A stretch of 64,000 nt of DNA from Acanthosepion pharaonis (lineage: Eukaryota; Mollusca; Cephalopoda; Sepiida; Sepiidae): NCBI GenBank assembly GCA_903632075.3, contig CAHIKZ030002090.1, positions 5,838,501-5,902,500 on the forward strand, read 5' to 3'. The notes below the pieces were generated by a model, which did not search any database, was not told the origin of the DNA, and saw nothing but the letters and a program-made list of their open reading frames with translations. Below are positions 1 through 9,913 of the stretch, piece by piece. The translations under genes were made by a program, and so were the position numbers. Numbering within the stretch: the first letter of the stretch is position 1; each line of letters opens with the position of its first letter.

Positions 1-324
1 CGTAATAATTACAAACGTAGTGTACGGGAAAGGTTATGGACGACGTACAGGCAGCCAGTAGGGACGGAATGCCGAAAGTCGAACATGTGCAAGGAGCCAG
101 AAGTACGAGGCGATGTAGAGAGAGAAGGAAAGTTTCCAACTATCGTCAAGTTGGCAAACAAAAAGAAATGGGAGCGTAACTTAATACGCAGCCCGGTGGT
201 CGACGTCCTGGCCACGGAGGCCAAAAGCCTGCGTACCGACCGTTTCAGTACTCTGAATTTGGCGAGAAGTCACTGTATTGTGGTAAGGGAGACTAGCAAG
301 AGAACTGGTAAGCTAATACAGTAA
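1..324 (+). CDS. partial open reading frame, function unknown
   Basis: The frame is open from the first base to a TAA at 322-324, 107 codons, with an internal ATG at 85. The product is rich in Lys and Arg and has no motif I recognise. It lies at the start of an unusually GC-rich block followed by hairpins and tandem repeats, so it could be the 3' end of a retroelement gene entering from the left, but that is inference only. No splice donor is evident at its end. An open frame of this length in GC-rich DNA can arise by chance, so confidence is low. Confidence 0.25.
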   Translation, partial: RNNYKRSVRERLWTTYRQPVGTECRKSNMCKEPEVRGDVEREGKFPTIVKLANKKKWERNLIRSPVVDVLATEAKSLRTDRFSTLNLARSHCIVVRETSKRTGKLIQ

Positions 325-814
325 ACATCTATTTAAAAAATGAGTCTAGATTAGCTAAAAGGAAACCAAGGCCTAAAAATGCTTAGAAGTATATTACGAC
401 TAGGTTCGTAATATAACTAAACTGAAAAGGTATTTTTGCTAGTCTCTACCACGTAATTAACAGCGTGTAGGGAGCACAACCGAAAGTCAAGGTCGAAATG
501 ACCTGTTCTCTTCCGGTTTAAGGAGCGGCCAAAGGCGGCCGCGATAGGTGTGAACAGCTAAGACAAAGGCAGAGGTTTAAGAAGCAATAACGTCGATTTT
601 ATTTATCCAAAATGTACAAGAGTATACTCTGGAGATATATGTTCGTATCGGTGTCGGGTCCGGTATGACTGGTTTTTCTTTAGGGATAGTTGATTTTGGT
701 CGTATCGGCGAAACGAATGTAGAGTTGATAGGCGGTCGACTGCCGGATGGGAGAATTGTCAGGAACAACAGCAGGTTGATCGATGTCGCACGAAGATTCG
801 TTGTATCGGTTAGG

Positions 815-1110
815 ACGGGTCCCTAAACAGGGCCGAGTCAGTATAGCGATACGACTTCACAGAGCGGATCAACCACGTAGGCGGGTTCGCTCCAAAGTGT
901 AGCAGTTGACGAGGACGGAGTCCCTAAACAGGGCCGAATCAGAATAATGATACAACTTCACAACCACGGAGGCGGGATTGCGCTGAAGTGTAGCACTTGA
1001 CGAAGGCGGAGTCCCTAAACAGGGCCGAGTCAGAGTAGTTGAAACTGGGTCAGGGAGGCGATACGTCTTCCAGGGCGGATCGACCGCGGAAACGGGATCA
1101 CGCCGAAGAG
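815..1110. repeat. tandem repeat, about 91-101 bp unit
   Basis: The core CCCTAAACAGGGCCGA occurs at 821, 922 and 1013 (spacing 101 and 91). Each copy is followed by a related arm containing ACTTCA and a GGCGG-rich stretch, then TTGACGA. The core CCCTAAACAGGG can itself fold. Confidence 0.75.
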
Positions 1111-1277
1111 TATTCCCTCGACGAAGGCACCGGGAGCTCACAAAGGTAGCGTACTACACTTTGAACCTAGCCCCCGGGCCGAGCAGCCCGGGATATTTAC
1201 TTGACACCCCACTGAGTCAAGTTGTGACACTAGGTCAGTTTTTAACCTGGGGACCCGAGTGTTTTCACTCGGACAGT

Positions 1278-1402
1278 TAGTCCAAGCTGGTCTTAGCTGG
1301 TCTTAGCTGGTCATAGCTTGTCCAAGCTGGTCAGAGCTGGCCTAAGATAGTCATAGCTGGTCTTGGCTTGTCACAGTTGGTCCAGGCTGGAGCCGGTCCA
1401 AG
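1278..1402. repeat. 10-bp-period minisatellite, AGCTGGTCTT type
   Basis: About twelve degenerate copies of a 10-mer (AGCTGGTCTT, AGCTGGTCAT, AGCTTGTCCA and similar) run head to tail. The period is close to one turn of B-DNA. Confidence 0.85.
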
Positions 1403-1691
1403 CTCGGTTTTGGACGAAAAAAAGGGGCTAACAATATGTAAAACGATTTATTCAAGTACTCCCTAGACAGAGGGAGCAGAAAACCGTAGATATTAAATTA
1501 ATCCCAATGTTGTTCGATGTTTGAAAAAGCGCTGCTTAATTCGATGCTCACGATGTACGGTTTGGACTCAAACATATTGGACTAGTCGTCCGGTTTCTCG
1601 CATGTTGCTTGACTTAAATCTTCGAGATCAGGGGTTGTGAAAGGTCAAGGTTGTTTATCTAAGGAGCGGCTAATGGCGACCACGACAGACT

Positions 1692-1815
1692 TGTGCTATA
1701 CATCTAAAGTTAAATGTTTGTGGAGGAGTGAAATTTTATACATGCAGTCGACCTCATATAACTAAACAGCTTTCTGATCAAGTTTCAAACTTATTCAACC
1801 TTCACCTCCGCAACA
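1692..1815 (+). repeat. short LTR-like copy (124 bp)
   Basis: It starts TGTGC and ends CGCAACA (TG...CA). It matches 45548-45672 nearly end to end, and both copies begin at the same TG. In the second copy the right end is followed by a tRNA-Trp-type primer site, which argues that this is a genuine LTR of a CsRn1-like Gypsy element. I see no target-site duplication here, so it could be a fragment. Confidence 0.5.
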
Positions 1816-1829
1816 ATCTTCCTAATTCT

Positions 1830-2301
1830 TGGCTATTTTGAACACTGATAACTACAACAAAATGCAAATATCAAAATATATTTCTGTTGTTATTTACAGG
1901 AAAACAATTGAAATTATATTGCATTTCAAACACTACTTTTAATTTTGTTATTTAATATACATGACTTTAAATTCAAAAGTAAAGGATTATTTATTTAGTA
2001 TACAAAATTTGATGTAATGTTTTCTATACCTAAAAACCCAATGAACTCAAATCTAGTGACCATAGTGATCAACAAAGCAATCTATTTAATAGGATGCTTG
2101 AAAATCGGGAAGAAATGTCTTAGTTTTCTCTACTCTCCAGGGCCCACTTTAGGCATTCATAAATCTGTGATATACTAACGATTTTACAGTACACACTGGA
2201 AAGAAGGACTCGACTAATTAACCCAAAGAAATTTTAAGAATGTATGAAAACATTTTATATACAACACTGAAGTACACAAATATAGATCATACTAAGATGC
2301 A

Positions 2302-2343
<42 letters not shown>

Positions 2344-2449
2344 GTATGTAGAAAAATAGGAAAGAACATGTTAGGTAAATAATCCGGAGTTCTTTAGTAT
2401 TATTTTTTTATTTTTTAAAAACAGTGATCCATACAGAAGTAGAGCTTAA
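1830..2449. other. AT-rich intergenic DNA
   Basis: No gene or readable transposon end is visible. A (TG)n run lies near 2311-2340, preceded by TATATA. Confidence 0.5.
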
Positions 2450-2721
2450 ATTATAATTATTTAAAAAAAAAATATGATTCCTTCGCTACATAAAAGTTCT
2501 CATGTTTCAAAAACGAGAACCGGAACCCTCAATATAGTTATTAAAATTAAATTGAATTAAAGTAACAATCCCTGTTTCATCCTCAAGCGAAAATTTAGGA
2601 TGAAACAGGGCTTGTTACTTTAATTGAATTTAATTTTAATAATTATATTGAGGGTTTCGGCTCTCGTTTTTGAAACATGAGAACTCTTATGTAGCGAAGG
2701 AATAATATTTTTTTTAAAAAA

Positions 2722-2728
<7 letters not shown>
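2450..2728. repeat. long inverted repeat (foldback), arms about 130 bp
   Basis: The left arm (about 2450-2583) is the near-perfect reverse complement of the right arm (about 2597-2728); the spacer is about 13 bp. TTCCTTCGCTACATAAAAG near 2478 pairs with the complement near 2683-2702. The right arm runs straight into a (TA)n array (about 2727-2760). This is a foldback or MITE-like element; no coding capacity. Confidence 0.9.
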
Positions 2729-2763
<35 letters not shown>

Positions 2764-3044
2764 AAATTGTTCCATGCAGAGAAATTCCCATCAGCAGGTT
2801 GTTGCATGACTCCCAAAAGGGCCCCTTAAAACATCAGTAAATTCGTCAAAAAAGAAATAATCAATTTTAACATCTCTATGCATTTTTTATCAATTGTAAG
2901 ATTTTGTTTTAACAAAATACAATAAAGAAAGAAATATAAGAAAGAAAAAAAATTATCGAAGCAAGGAGGCACTGGAAATTTTATGTTCTTCCTGCCGGCC
3001 TTTGATAACTTAATGATAAATTAATTTTTTGTCCCCTACACGGT

Positions 3045-3225
3045 AAGTAATGGATAGTGGCTCGGATTACATTCACTTACCTCCTCATACCCTTGAGAAT
3101 GGTATGAATTCTCTTCTTCCCCCAACTGGTCTATCGCAGAAAGAAATGCGGGAAAAATCTTCCTCGTCAGTCATGTATCGAAAGATACATGATCGCCTAA
3201 GCGTGTTTCACGCATGACACATCTG
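3045..3225 (+). repeat. tRNA-derived SINE, family A, deleted copy
   Basis: It shares with the copy at 28363-28650 the head (TAATGGATAGTGGCTCGGATT), the CATACCCTTGAGAATGGTAT segment, the AACTGGTCTATCGCAGAAAG segment and the tail (CATGTATCGAAAGATACATG, then GCCTAAGCGTGTTTCACGC). The B-box region is deleted. Confidence 0.8.
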
Positions 3226-3229
3226 ACTT

Positions 3230-4810
3230 GGCTGACCCCCCAAACATTTGTCTCTGCTACGGCCCCACCCCGATAGGAAAAAAAATACAAAACATGTTTA
3301 TTTTTCATGGTTAATATTATTTTAAAATTAAATGAACTCTAATTGTAAACTATTAAATGTCGTTTAAAAATAAGCAAATGAAGAAATTTAAAAATAAAAA
3401 CAAATTTTATCACGTGACGCGACTAACACGCATCATTTGAGTTGTTGCTCCGAACCAACTTGCTTTCTTATTTTATGCTGAACTTTTCAACACCAACGTA
3501 ACTAAGTCCAAGTTTACTTGATTTTTCTTCTAATTTCTCAGCTAATAGAAACATTTTACACTGCGATTATATTGTAATTTTCTCGTTTAAAAAAAGAAAA
3601 GAAACTTTAAAAAGTACTTTAGAACTGTTAGTTATTGTTTATTATTGATTTTTTTTTTTTACTAGTTAGCGATAAATCATTTCAACTTTGAAACTATTTG
3701 TATTGTTACCCCAACAAAGAAAACCCGATTAAAACGTAAGTAAAATGAAAGTTCTTTCTTTATTTTTGTCATTTTTAAACCGATGACAACTGAATAATTA
3801 AAAAATAATTATTATTTACTATTTCACTTCAAATTCATCGATTTCTTTTTTTACTCCTTCCTTAATTGTTGTAAATTCGATATCAAGCACGTAAATTTAT
3901 ATTTCCTTAAGAAAATGACGTAGGTTGATTTCACCGATTTGAAAAGAAGATAAAAGTTCAGTTCATATCTTTTTTTTTTATTTGACTTCACTTGACACTG
4001 CAGTAAATTACAGTTTTTTTTAATCATTATGGAACATTCAAATTTGGATATTTTTTATTTTATTTTATTTTTTTTTTTTGTTTTTTGGTTAAAATTAAGA
4101 AAAATACTTTGAAATAAACTTTAAATAGAAATCATATTTTTCTTTTTTCATCATCGTAAAACAAAAATAAAAAATTCTTTCAGATTTTTAAGAAGAGTCG
4201 AAGAAAAGTTGTTTTTTTCTCGGACTTTTTTTAAAAAAAAAACAAAAAAAAAATAGTTGCAATTTTCGCCTCACTCGAGCCGGAGTCATAAAGTTTCTGC
4301 TTCAGCTTTTTAAATGAAGCTAAAAACAATGTTTACCCGCGTGAAAACACGTTTCGAAAACGAAATATTTAAAAAAAAAAAGAGACATCTTTCTTTTCTT
4401 TCTCTCACATATAAAGGGCATGAGTGTTTATTTTCAATTTTGGATTTTTATTCATCGTTTTTTTAATCATTAAAAAGCGATCATAAAATTCTTTTAACGG
4501 AAAAGAAGTAAACACCTTGTATTAAAAAGTGTTTTTTTTTCTGTCATTGACGACGTTTCATTTTCGTAAACATGCGATAAAAATTTTGCACTGTTGATAA
4601 AACTTTTTTTAACAGTTTTTTTTTTTTTTTGCATTTATTTTTAATTCTTAAGCTGTCCCTCAAGCGCTTTTTCCAAGAAGCGTCGTCCTACTTAAAAAAA
4701 AAAATAATCTTGTTATTTAATGAAAAAATGAAAATCATTACTTAATGTAACGCTTAATAAAAGATTAATTATTGCAACTGCTTAGTAGAGATAACAAGTA
4801 GTTGCCACCA
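3230..4810. other. AT-rich intergenic DNA, nothing recognised
   Basis: Dominated by poly-A and poly-T tracts. I see no open frame, splice-consistent exon or repeat end. Confidence 0.5.
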
Positions 4811-4814
4811 ACAT

Positions 4815-5180
4815 GGATTCCAATCTGAATAGAGCTACAAATGATTGGTTGAATTTGAAAGTTATAGCTCCATACAGACAGATAATTTATATGGACTTAC
4901 TTAAAGCATTTGATTCAATACCCCACCAACGGCTTCTGTAAATGAACTGAAACAAATTGGAATTAGAGGTCGCATATGGAATTGGATCAGATCATTTCTC
5001 TCAAATAGAAGACAGAATGGAATCACATCATGAGCTAATACTTAGAATACTATCAGTGCAGTTCTGCAAGGCCCTACTTGGCCCATCTTATTCCTAATAT
5101 TTGTCAAGGGAAGAACTGGTATTGTAACATCTGCAGTTAAAATAGTTTGCTGATGATACTATGCTGTTCGAGAAATAATA
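4815..5180 (+). pseudogene. LINE reverse transcriptase fragment
   Basis: In pieces across frames the + strand encodes non-LTR reverse transcriptase motifs. IYMDLLKAFDSIPHQRLL near 4887-4940 is the RT domain-A region with the catalytic Asp. A frame-shifted stretch follows, then a match to the L-x-GP-ILF region. FADDTMLFE near 5146-5172 is the catalytic box C with its Asp pair. At least two frame changes and stops separate the motifs, so it is a decayed copy. The wording is typical of CR1/Jockey-group LINEs; the exact clade is not determined. Confidence 0.8.
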
Positions 5181-5439
5181 ATTACATATTTTCTTGCATG
5201 TTCATATCACATTGTTATCACCAGTTAATGGGTGATAATAAATATCACATGTCGAGCTTGTGTTCACGAAGATAAGAACAAGAAAATAAACATACACAAT
5301 AACAGTAAAAAACATGGTAAAATAAATTGTATGTTAATTTCAAACAATTTATTTATATATTTCTGTGTATTGGTGTGTGTGTGTATTTTTTTTTACATTA
5401 CTATTTTGTTATAGTCAGTCAATTATGTGTCATACTTGA

Positions 5440-5649
5440 TGCACGCTTAGGCGATCATGTATCTTTCGATACATGACTGACGAGGCAGATTTTTTCCCAA
5501 AGTAGGTTGCCATCTCTTTCTGCAGTAGACTAGTTGTCATCCAAGGCTATAAAACCTGGTCTATCCTGCTATTTACCCATAGCTGGGGGGAGAAGAAGAG
5601 GATTCATACCTTTCCCAGGGGTATTAGCAGGTAAGAGAATGTAATGAAT
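5440..5649 (-). repeat. SINE family A, 3' part, split by the LTR element
   Basis: Reading the - strand, it matches the body and tail of the 28363-28650 copy: gaat, then the CATTACATTC side, AATACCCCTGGGAAAGGTAT, the AAATAGCAGGATAG segment, and the palindromic CATGTATCGAAAGATACATG tail. The copy stops exactly at 5649, where the LTR element begins, and resumes at 17126. Confidence 0.92.
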
Positions 5650-7639
5650 TGTGACGGTTACACACCTGGCCCAGTGTCGGATCCTTTGGTTACGGCGTTA
5701 ACGGTGACGTCGCTCCTCCTGGTCGCTCCTCCTGGGTCCCAGCGTGCCGCTCCAACCCTTTGGTCAGATGATCACCAGCCTCGCCTTTCCCGACTCGCCC
5801 AATACCTGGTCACTAAAAGCAACTATACCCGATCTCGGTCTGTCTACCCACGCTGTGTTTAGATCTTAGACAGACGGGACCAGCAGGATCGGGGCGATAC
5901 AAGTTGAGTCCGACGGGGTGGCAAAACACAAATAAAATAAAAACTCACGACACCAAACAAAATTGCTGATAAAAGGTAACAACCTTTTATATCTTAAAGT
6001 CCGTTACATAAAAACAAAAGTGTTCTCATTTCCCGACCCGCTCTGTGGACTATGGCACCAAGCTTCTATCACACAATAGGAAAATGTCAATTACCTACTT
6101 TCTAGAATCATGTATGTATGTCGGGTGTGGTTCAGTTCGACACTGGGGATAATTTCTATCGATCATTCGCGAGTTGATTCTTCTCTCCGACTTGAGTTGT
6201 ATTTCTTCTTCTTCTTCTACTTGGGCTGGAAGTTCTTCTTGTCTGAGGGTTCTTTTCTCGCTGCCGTCCGGGGATGAACTTTAACTTCTCATCGACTTTT
6301 GGCTTGTCTGCAGCTCCAATTCTTCTCAGGCTTTCAGGCAATCTTCTTCTTCGTCTACTTGGGCTGGAAGTTCTCCTGTCTTCGACTTGGGCTGGAAGGA
6401 TTTCTTGTCTGAGGATTCTTCTGCCCGCAAAGGGGCGATGGAATGGGCCTGATGGCCGCGTTCAGGCTCTATCCCTGCCCGCGGTCCAACTCTCAACTGC
6501 AACTCCAACTCAACTGATTTCTGTCGACTGGGGTCCTGTTTATATTGACGCCGCAACAAACTGGGGTGGGTCTGTCGGCGTCAGGGTTTTCTCGATAATT
6601 CAAAAACTGCATTAATTCTGTCTTTCCATTATCGCTATTGTTTTCGCCCCTACTTCCTCGCAGTACCTTTGGTGGGCGGCGCACATCCATCTCTCTTAGT
6701 CTCTCGTATGTCAGGTGACCGCTTTTCAACCAATCGTTCCTGATCGAGCATTTCTTTCCCTTTTCTTCCGCAGGTCACGTGATCGTATTCGACCAATTGT
6801 TATTGATCGAACATTTCTTTCCCTTTTCTTCCGCAGGTCACGTGATCGTATTCGACCAATTGTTATTGATCGAACATCCTCTCCCCTCTGTTTGCGGGCG
6901 TGGTTACATCGTTCTTGTTTAAAAAAAACAAAATCAATTTTTCCCTTTTTGCACGTCGCATTAAAATGACAATCTTTTGGCTTTTCTCACCTGGACTTTG
7001 TCAACAGCCCGCTGCTAATTAGTCTTGACTTTAGAAAGGATCTTTTTTCCGCCTTCTTGGCGCCCTCTGTGAGCCAAAAGCAATTGTCCCCTTTTTACCT
7101 CTTTGTTTTACCTGATAGTCGAAAATCTTAATTATCTACATTGAAATGTCTCTACTTTATTAACGTGGGTGTCCAATTCTTAACAGGTCTGTATATCGTT
7201 CCACGGTCCTCCCCTCAACCCAAAAGACACTTTTTTCTCTGATTAAAATTGTTTCATTGTTCCCAAAATTTTCTCTTTATCCAAATTGATAAGGTGTCTT
7301 TCCATGCAAAAAGTAGGCTAGGTGCTCTGACCGACATTCTTACCAAAATGACTTTCGAAAATCGGCCAAGACGCTGACCTAAATCTCTTTCTGACTCCTA
7401 TCTCCACCCTCAATTGGGTCATGCGTCCATACATTTCTTTCTTTCTTTTTCTTCCTTCCTTCCTTTTTCCTTTCTTTTCCTTCTTCTTTCCTTAGGATCG
7501 TCTAGTACACTCTTAGTGAATTATTTTCAACTCAGTTATTTTCCGTTTTAAAAAAAATTAACAACCTGTTTAATAAACTGAGTAAGAAAAAAATTAAATC
7601 ATATTTCTATGAATATTTCTAATAATGCAGAGTGCCACA
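5650..7639 (-). repeat. 3' LTR of the Gypsy element (transcription orientation)
   Basis: Direct repeat of 15141-17125. Differences are mostly one-base insertions or deletions, often in homopolymers, with few substitutions. Short open frames inside it (for example 6326-6559 on -) are preserved in both copies only because the LTRs are recent duplicates, so I do not call them genes. Confidence 0.93.
6727..6881. promoter_or_regulatory. tandem E-box repeats in U3 (3' LTR)
   Basis: Same 63-bp repeats with AGGTCACGTGATCGTATTCG as in the other LTR; two complete copies are nearly identical to each other. Confidence 0.6.
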
Positions 7640-7650
7640 ATCCTCCCTAA
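7640..7650 (-). other. polypurine tract of the Gypsy element
   Basis: TTAGGGAGGAT on the - strand directly abuts the 3' LTR start (TGTGGCAC). Position and purine richness fit the plus-strand primer. Confidence 0.65.
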
Positions 7651-7744
7651 CCGATTTGTCATTTACCCGTAAATGACACCTAAACCCAATTACATCATTT
7701 AACATGCACCATGCATTTGTCTCATGCAATTCTATTCTACTTTC

Positions 7745-8110
7745 TAACATGCAAGGGTAATGTTCTTTCCATTTTCTTTTGTTCTACATGCAATGAAATG
7801 TTCTTTTCTTTTTCATTTTTTTTGTTCTACAGGCAATGTAATGTTCTTTTTCATTTTCTTCTGTTCTACATGCAATGAAATGTTCTTTTCATTTTCTTTT
7901 GTTCTACATGCAATGTAATGTTCTTTTCATTTTCTTCTGTTCTACATGCAATGAAATATTATTCTTTTCATTTTCTTCTGTTCTACATGCAATGAAATGT
8001 TCTTTTCATTTTCTTCTGTTCTACATGCAATGAAATGTTCTTTTCATTTTCTTTTGTTCTACATGCAATGAAATGTTCTTTTCATTTTCTTTTGTTTTAC
8101 ATGCAAGGTA
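7745..8110. repeat. 38-bp minisatellite between env and 3' LTR
   Basis: About ten copies of TGTTCTACATGCAATGAAAT plus a TTCTTTTCATTTTCTT tract, with spacings of 38 to 43 bp (ACATGCAA near 7787, 7869, 7907, 7945, 7986, 8024, 8062 and 8100). It lies inside the retroelement. Confidence 0.9.
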
Positions 8111-8240
8111 ATGTGTGCGTGTGTTTGTAGGGCAGATGTGTTCACTAGGGTCTGTTCTTCTTGGTCAATGTTTTCCTCTCTGCCGTGGGAGGTTTTCCGC
8201 CACACGTGGTGGTCTCACGCCAGCCACCTCCATTGGTCTT

Positions 8241-9500
8241 TCAGCAATTTCTTTCGCCAGTCCTGTCTGAGTAAGGAACACCGCTCGGCATCTCCCTCTC
8301 GAGTAGTTGCATGCTCACTAGACTGTCGTTCGCTAATCTTCTCTTACTCTTAATCTTCCATATTATTACACCCCCGAGGGCTATAACTAGGAATGTACCC
8401 ATTACTATTGACCAACTTATCGCGATCTGCTCATCGTCTTCCCAAGCTACACCTTCGTCTCCCAACGCACTTAACTTATCCCTTAAGTGATCCATATCGA
8501 TTTTTTTCTATTGGCTTCATTAATACTGGCATCTTATTTAAGGTGACATTAGAGAATCTCTTTACTATCGGCTCCCATAATTCTGTACAATTGACTAAGC
8601 CTCTACCAATCATCTCTATGAGTGAATCTTTTCTTCATACCTTTCTTCCATCTGGTAATAGGGGGGGCAAGGAGATGGACACCCCAACCGCCGAACATCC
8701 CATGGGTAGCGACACCAGGGATAACGGTGGCCTTATTCTTAATGTCCTTGTGGACTCTCCCCACATACCCTAGACAGGCTGATATGTTTCTGGGTGGCTA
8801 CTGCCCACACCCGTCTGAAACACTGATAGCTTGTGGTAATGCCGAGTTTGTTAATACCTCCACTTGGCAGATTCTTTTGATTCCTTCTCCCTCCCTTCAA
8901 ACAATTCTAGTATGCACAGTTTGCGGTTACCAGTTTTATAGATAGGGCTCAACGAGGTACAAGTCCCCAGGGTATCATCTCTACACCTTCTAGCTTCTTC
9001 AGCTGATAGCAACATAAATTTCGTTCTCCCTGAATTTAATGCTATGTAGTCTGCTTCCACCTTGTACCTTGCTATTATTCCTGAAAGGTAACAAATTCTC
9101 TTGTTGTTATTCTTCACAATCACTTAGTCTCGCTCGACTCATCACTCAATCATTTCATAACTTTTCTCTTAGTTCGGCTCTTCCTCCTCTAACTAACCTC
9201 TAGCAGACAGAATGGTCCGGTCAGGTGTGCGTGGCGCCCACTCTAAAGGTCAGACTTCATGACACCACTGGTGGCCAATCAATAATGCCAATGATCTTCC
9301 GTTCCTCGTGAGGTGCAGCCCGCGACTCCATCCCTCCACTCACATCTACCATAGTCAAATAATAGGATTTTGGATGAGCCAGTGTCGTTATCTGTCGACA
9401 CTAAATGCTCCTATTCTGCACAGCCCTTTTTGTTCTACTGAGATTTGGGGTTCTTCTCCTCCCTGATCTCATCTTCTGAGGTGATTCCTGTTCAACCTCT
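8241..9500 (-). pseudogene. env-like gene, broken, with C-terminal membrane anchor
   Basis: Between the integrase and the 3' LTR the - strand encodes, across several frames, a Cys-containing ectodomain-like region: 9123-8851 has CRDDTLGTCTSLSPIYKTG, and a nearby frame has NCT and NVT N-glycosylation sequons around 8600-8560. It ends in the 8495-8241 frame, which holds a single hydrophobic span ISWSIVMGTFLVIALGGVII at about 8417-8355, followed by the basic stop-transfer KIKSKRR and a short cytoplasmic tail. Size, position and topology fit a retroviral-type envelope of an errantivirus-like element. No signal peptide or furin site is certain, and the gene is interrupted by stops. I make the call from architecture, not from recognised family motifs. 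Confidence 0.6.
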
Positions 9501-9602
9501 AACCTTCTTTCTGTGTTTAATTCTCGTCCAGGAGGTTTTTTTTGTCCTCTTCTCCATCCCCTGATTCTTCTTTTCTGTTCAGAGTCTTCGCCTTGAATGT
9601 CT

Positions 9603-9881
9603 TCAATACCTCTCGACTCTATGTCTAAACTTCTCCTGTTCTTTATCTTTCCTTAAGCTGGGAAAGGGTATTTGATCCTCCTCCTCCCACTCGCTGGACC
9701 CTTCGTCTTGTTCAGGGTGCCTCTTTTTTAGAGCCTTCGACTGCTTGATTGGACCTCTTCGTCTTTTTCTTCCTTTTCTTCGGACATGGGGGTGTGATGG
9801 CGATCTCATGGGGTCTTCTCTGCACTGACTCAGTCGACGACTGAACATCGCTAATCCCGCTGAGGGTTCCAACTCTGTCAC
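9603..9881 (-). pseudogene. basic tail after integrase or start of third gene
   Basis: A 92-codon open frame with a strongly basic patch (RRKGRKRRRGP) followed by an acidic stretch (EWEEED). The basic patch resembles a nuclear localisation signal or nucleic-acid-binding tail of a Pol C-terminus. It could instead be the N-terminal region of the env-like gene; I cannot decide. Confidence 0.45.
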
Positions 9882-9913
9882 TCGGACTGCTTCGTTTATC
9901 TGGTCAAGTCGAC

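Larger units (their letters stand above)
325..1430. other. GC-rich non-coding block with hairpins and repeats
   Basis: This stretch is far more GC-rich than the rest of the window and has many CpGs. It holds a perfect 7-bp hairpin (CCCGGGC at 1173-1179 with GCCCGGG at 1186-1192, loop CGAGCA) and a second one (CCGAGTG/CACTCGG with a TTTT loop near 1254-1271). The phrase AAGGAGCGGC near 520-530 recurs near 1660-1670 with similar flanks, which suggests two copies of a longer unit. No coding sequence is convincing. It may be the untranslated region or LTR of a large retroelement. Confidence 0.4.

Noticed and set aside
869..1141. 90-codon open frame on the - strand
   Set aside because: It spans GC-rich tandem repeats; the repeat structure explains the open frame.
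6326..6559. Conserved small protein in both LTRs
   Set aside because: LTRs are duplicates of each other, so conservation is no evidence of coding; the sequence is low-complexity and CT-rich.
7745..8110. CRISPR-like array
   Set aside because: Repeats are contiguous without unique spacers, in a eukaryotic retroelement.
8622..8945. + strand open frames over 8393-8945
   Set aside because: They are antisense to the env-like region of the - strand retroelement.
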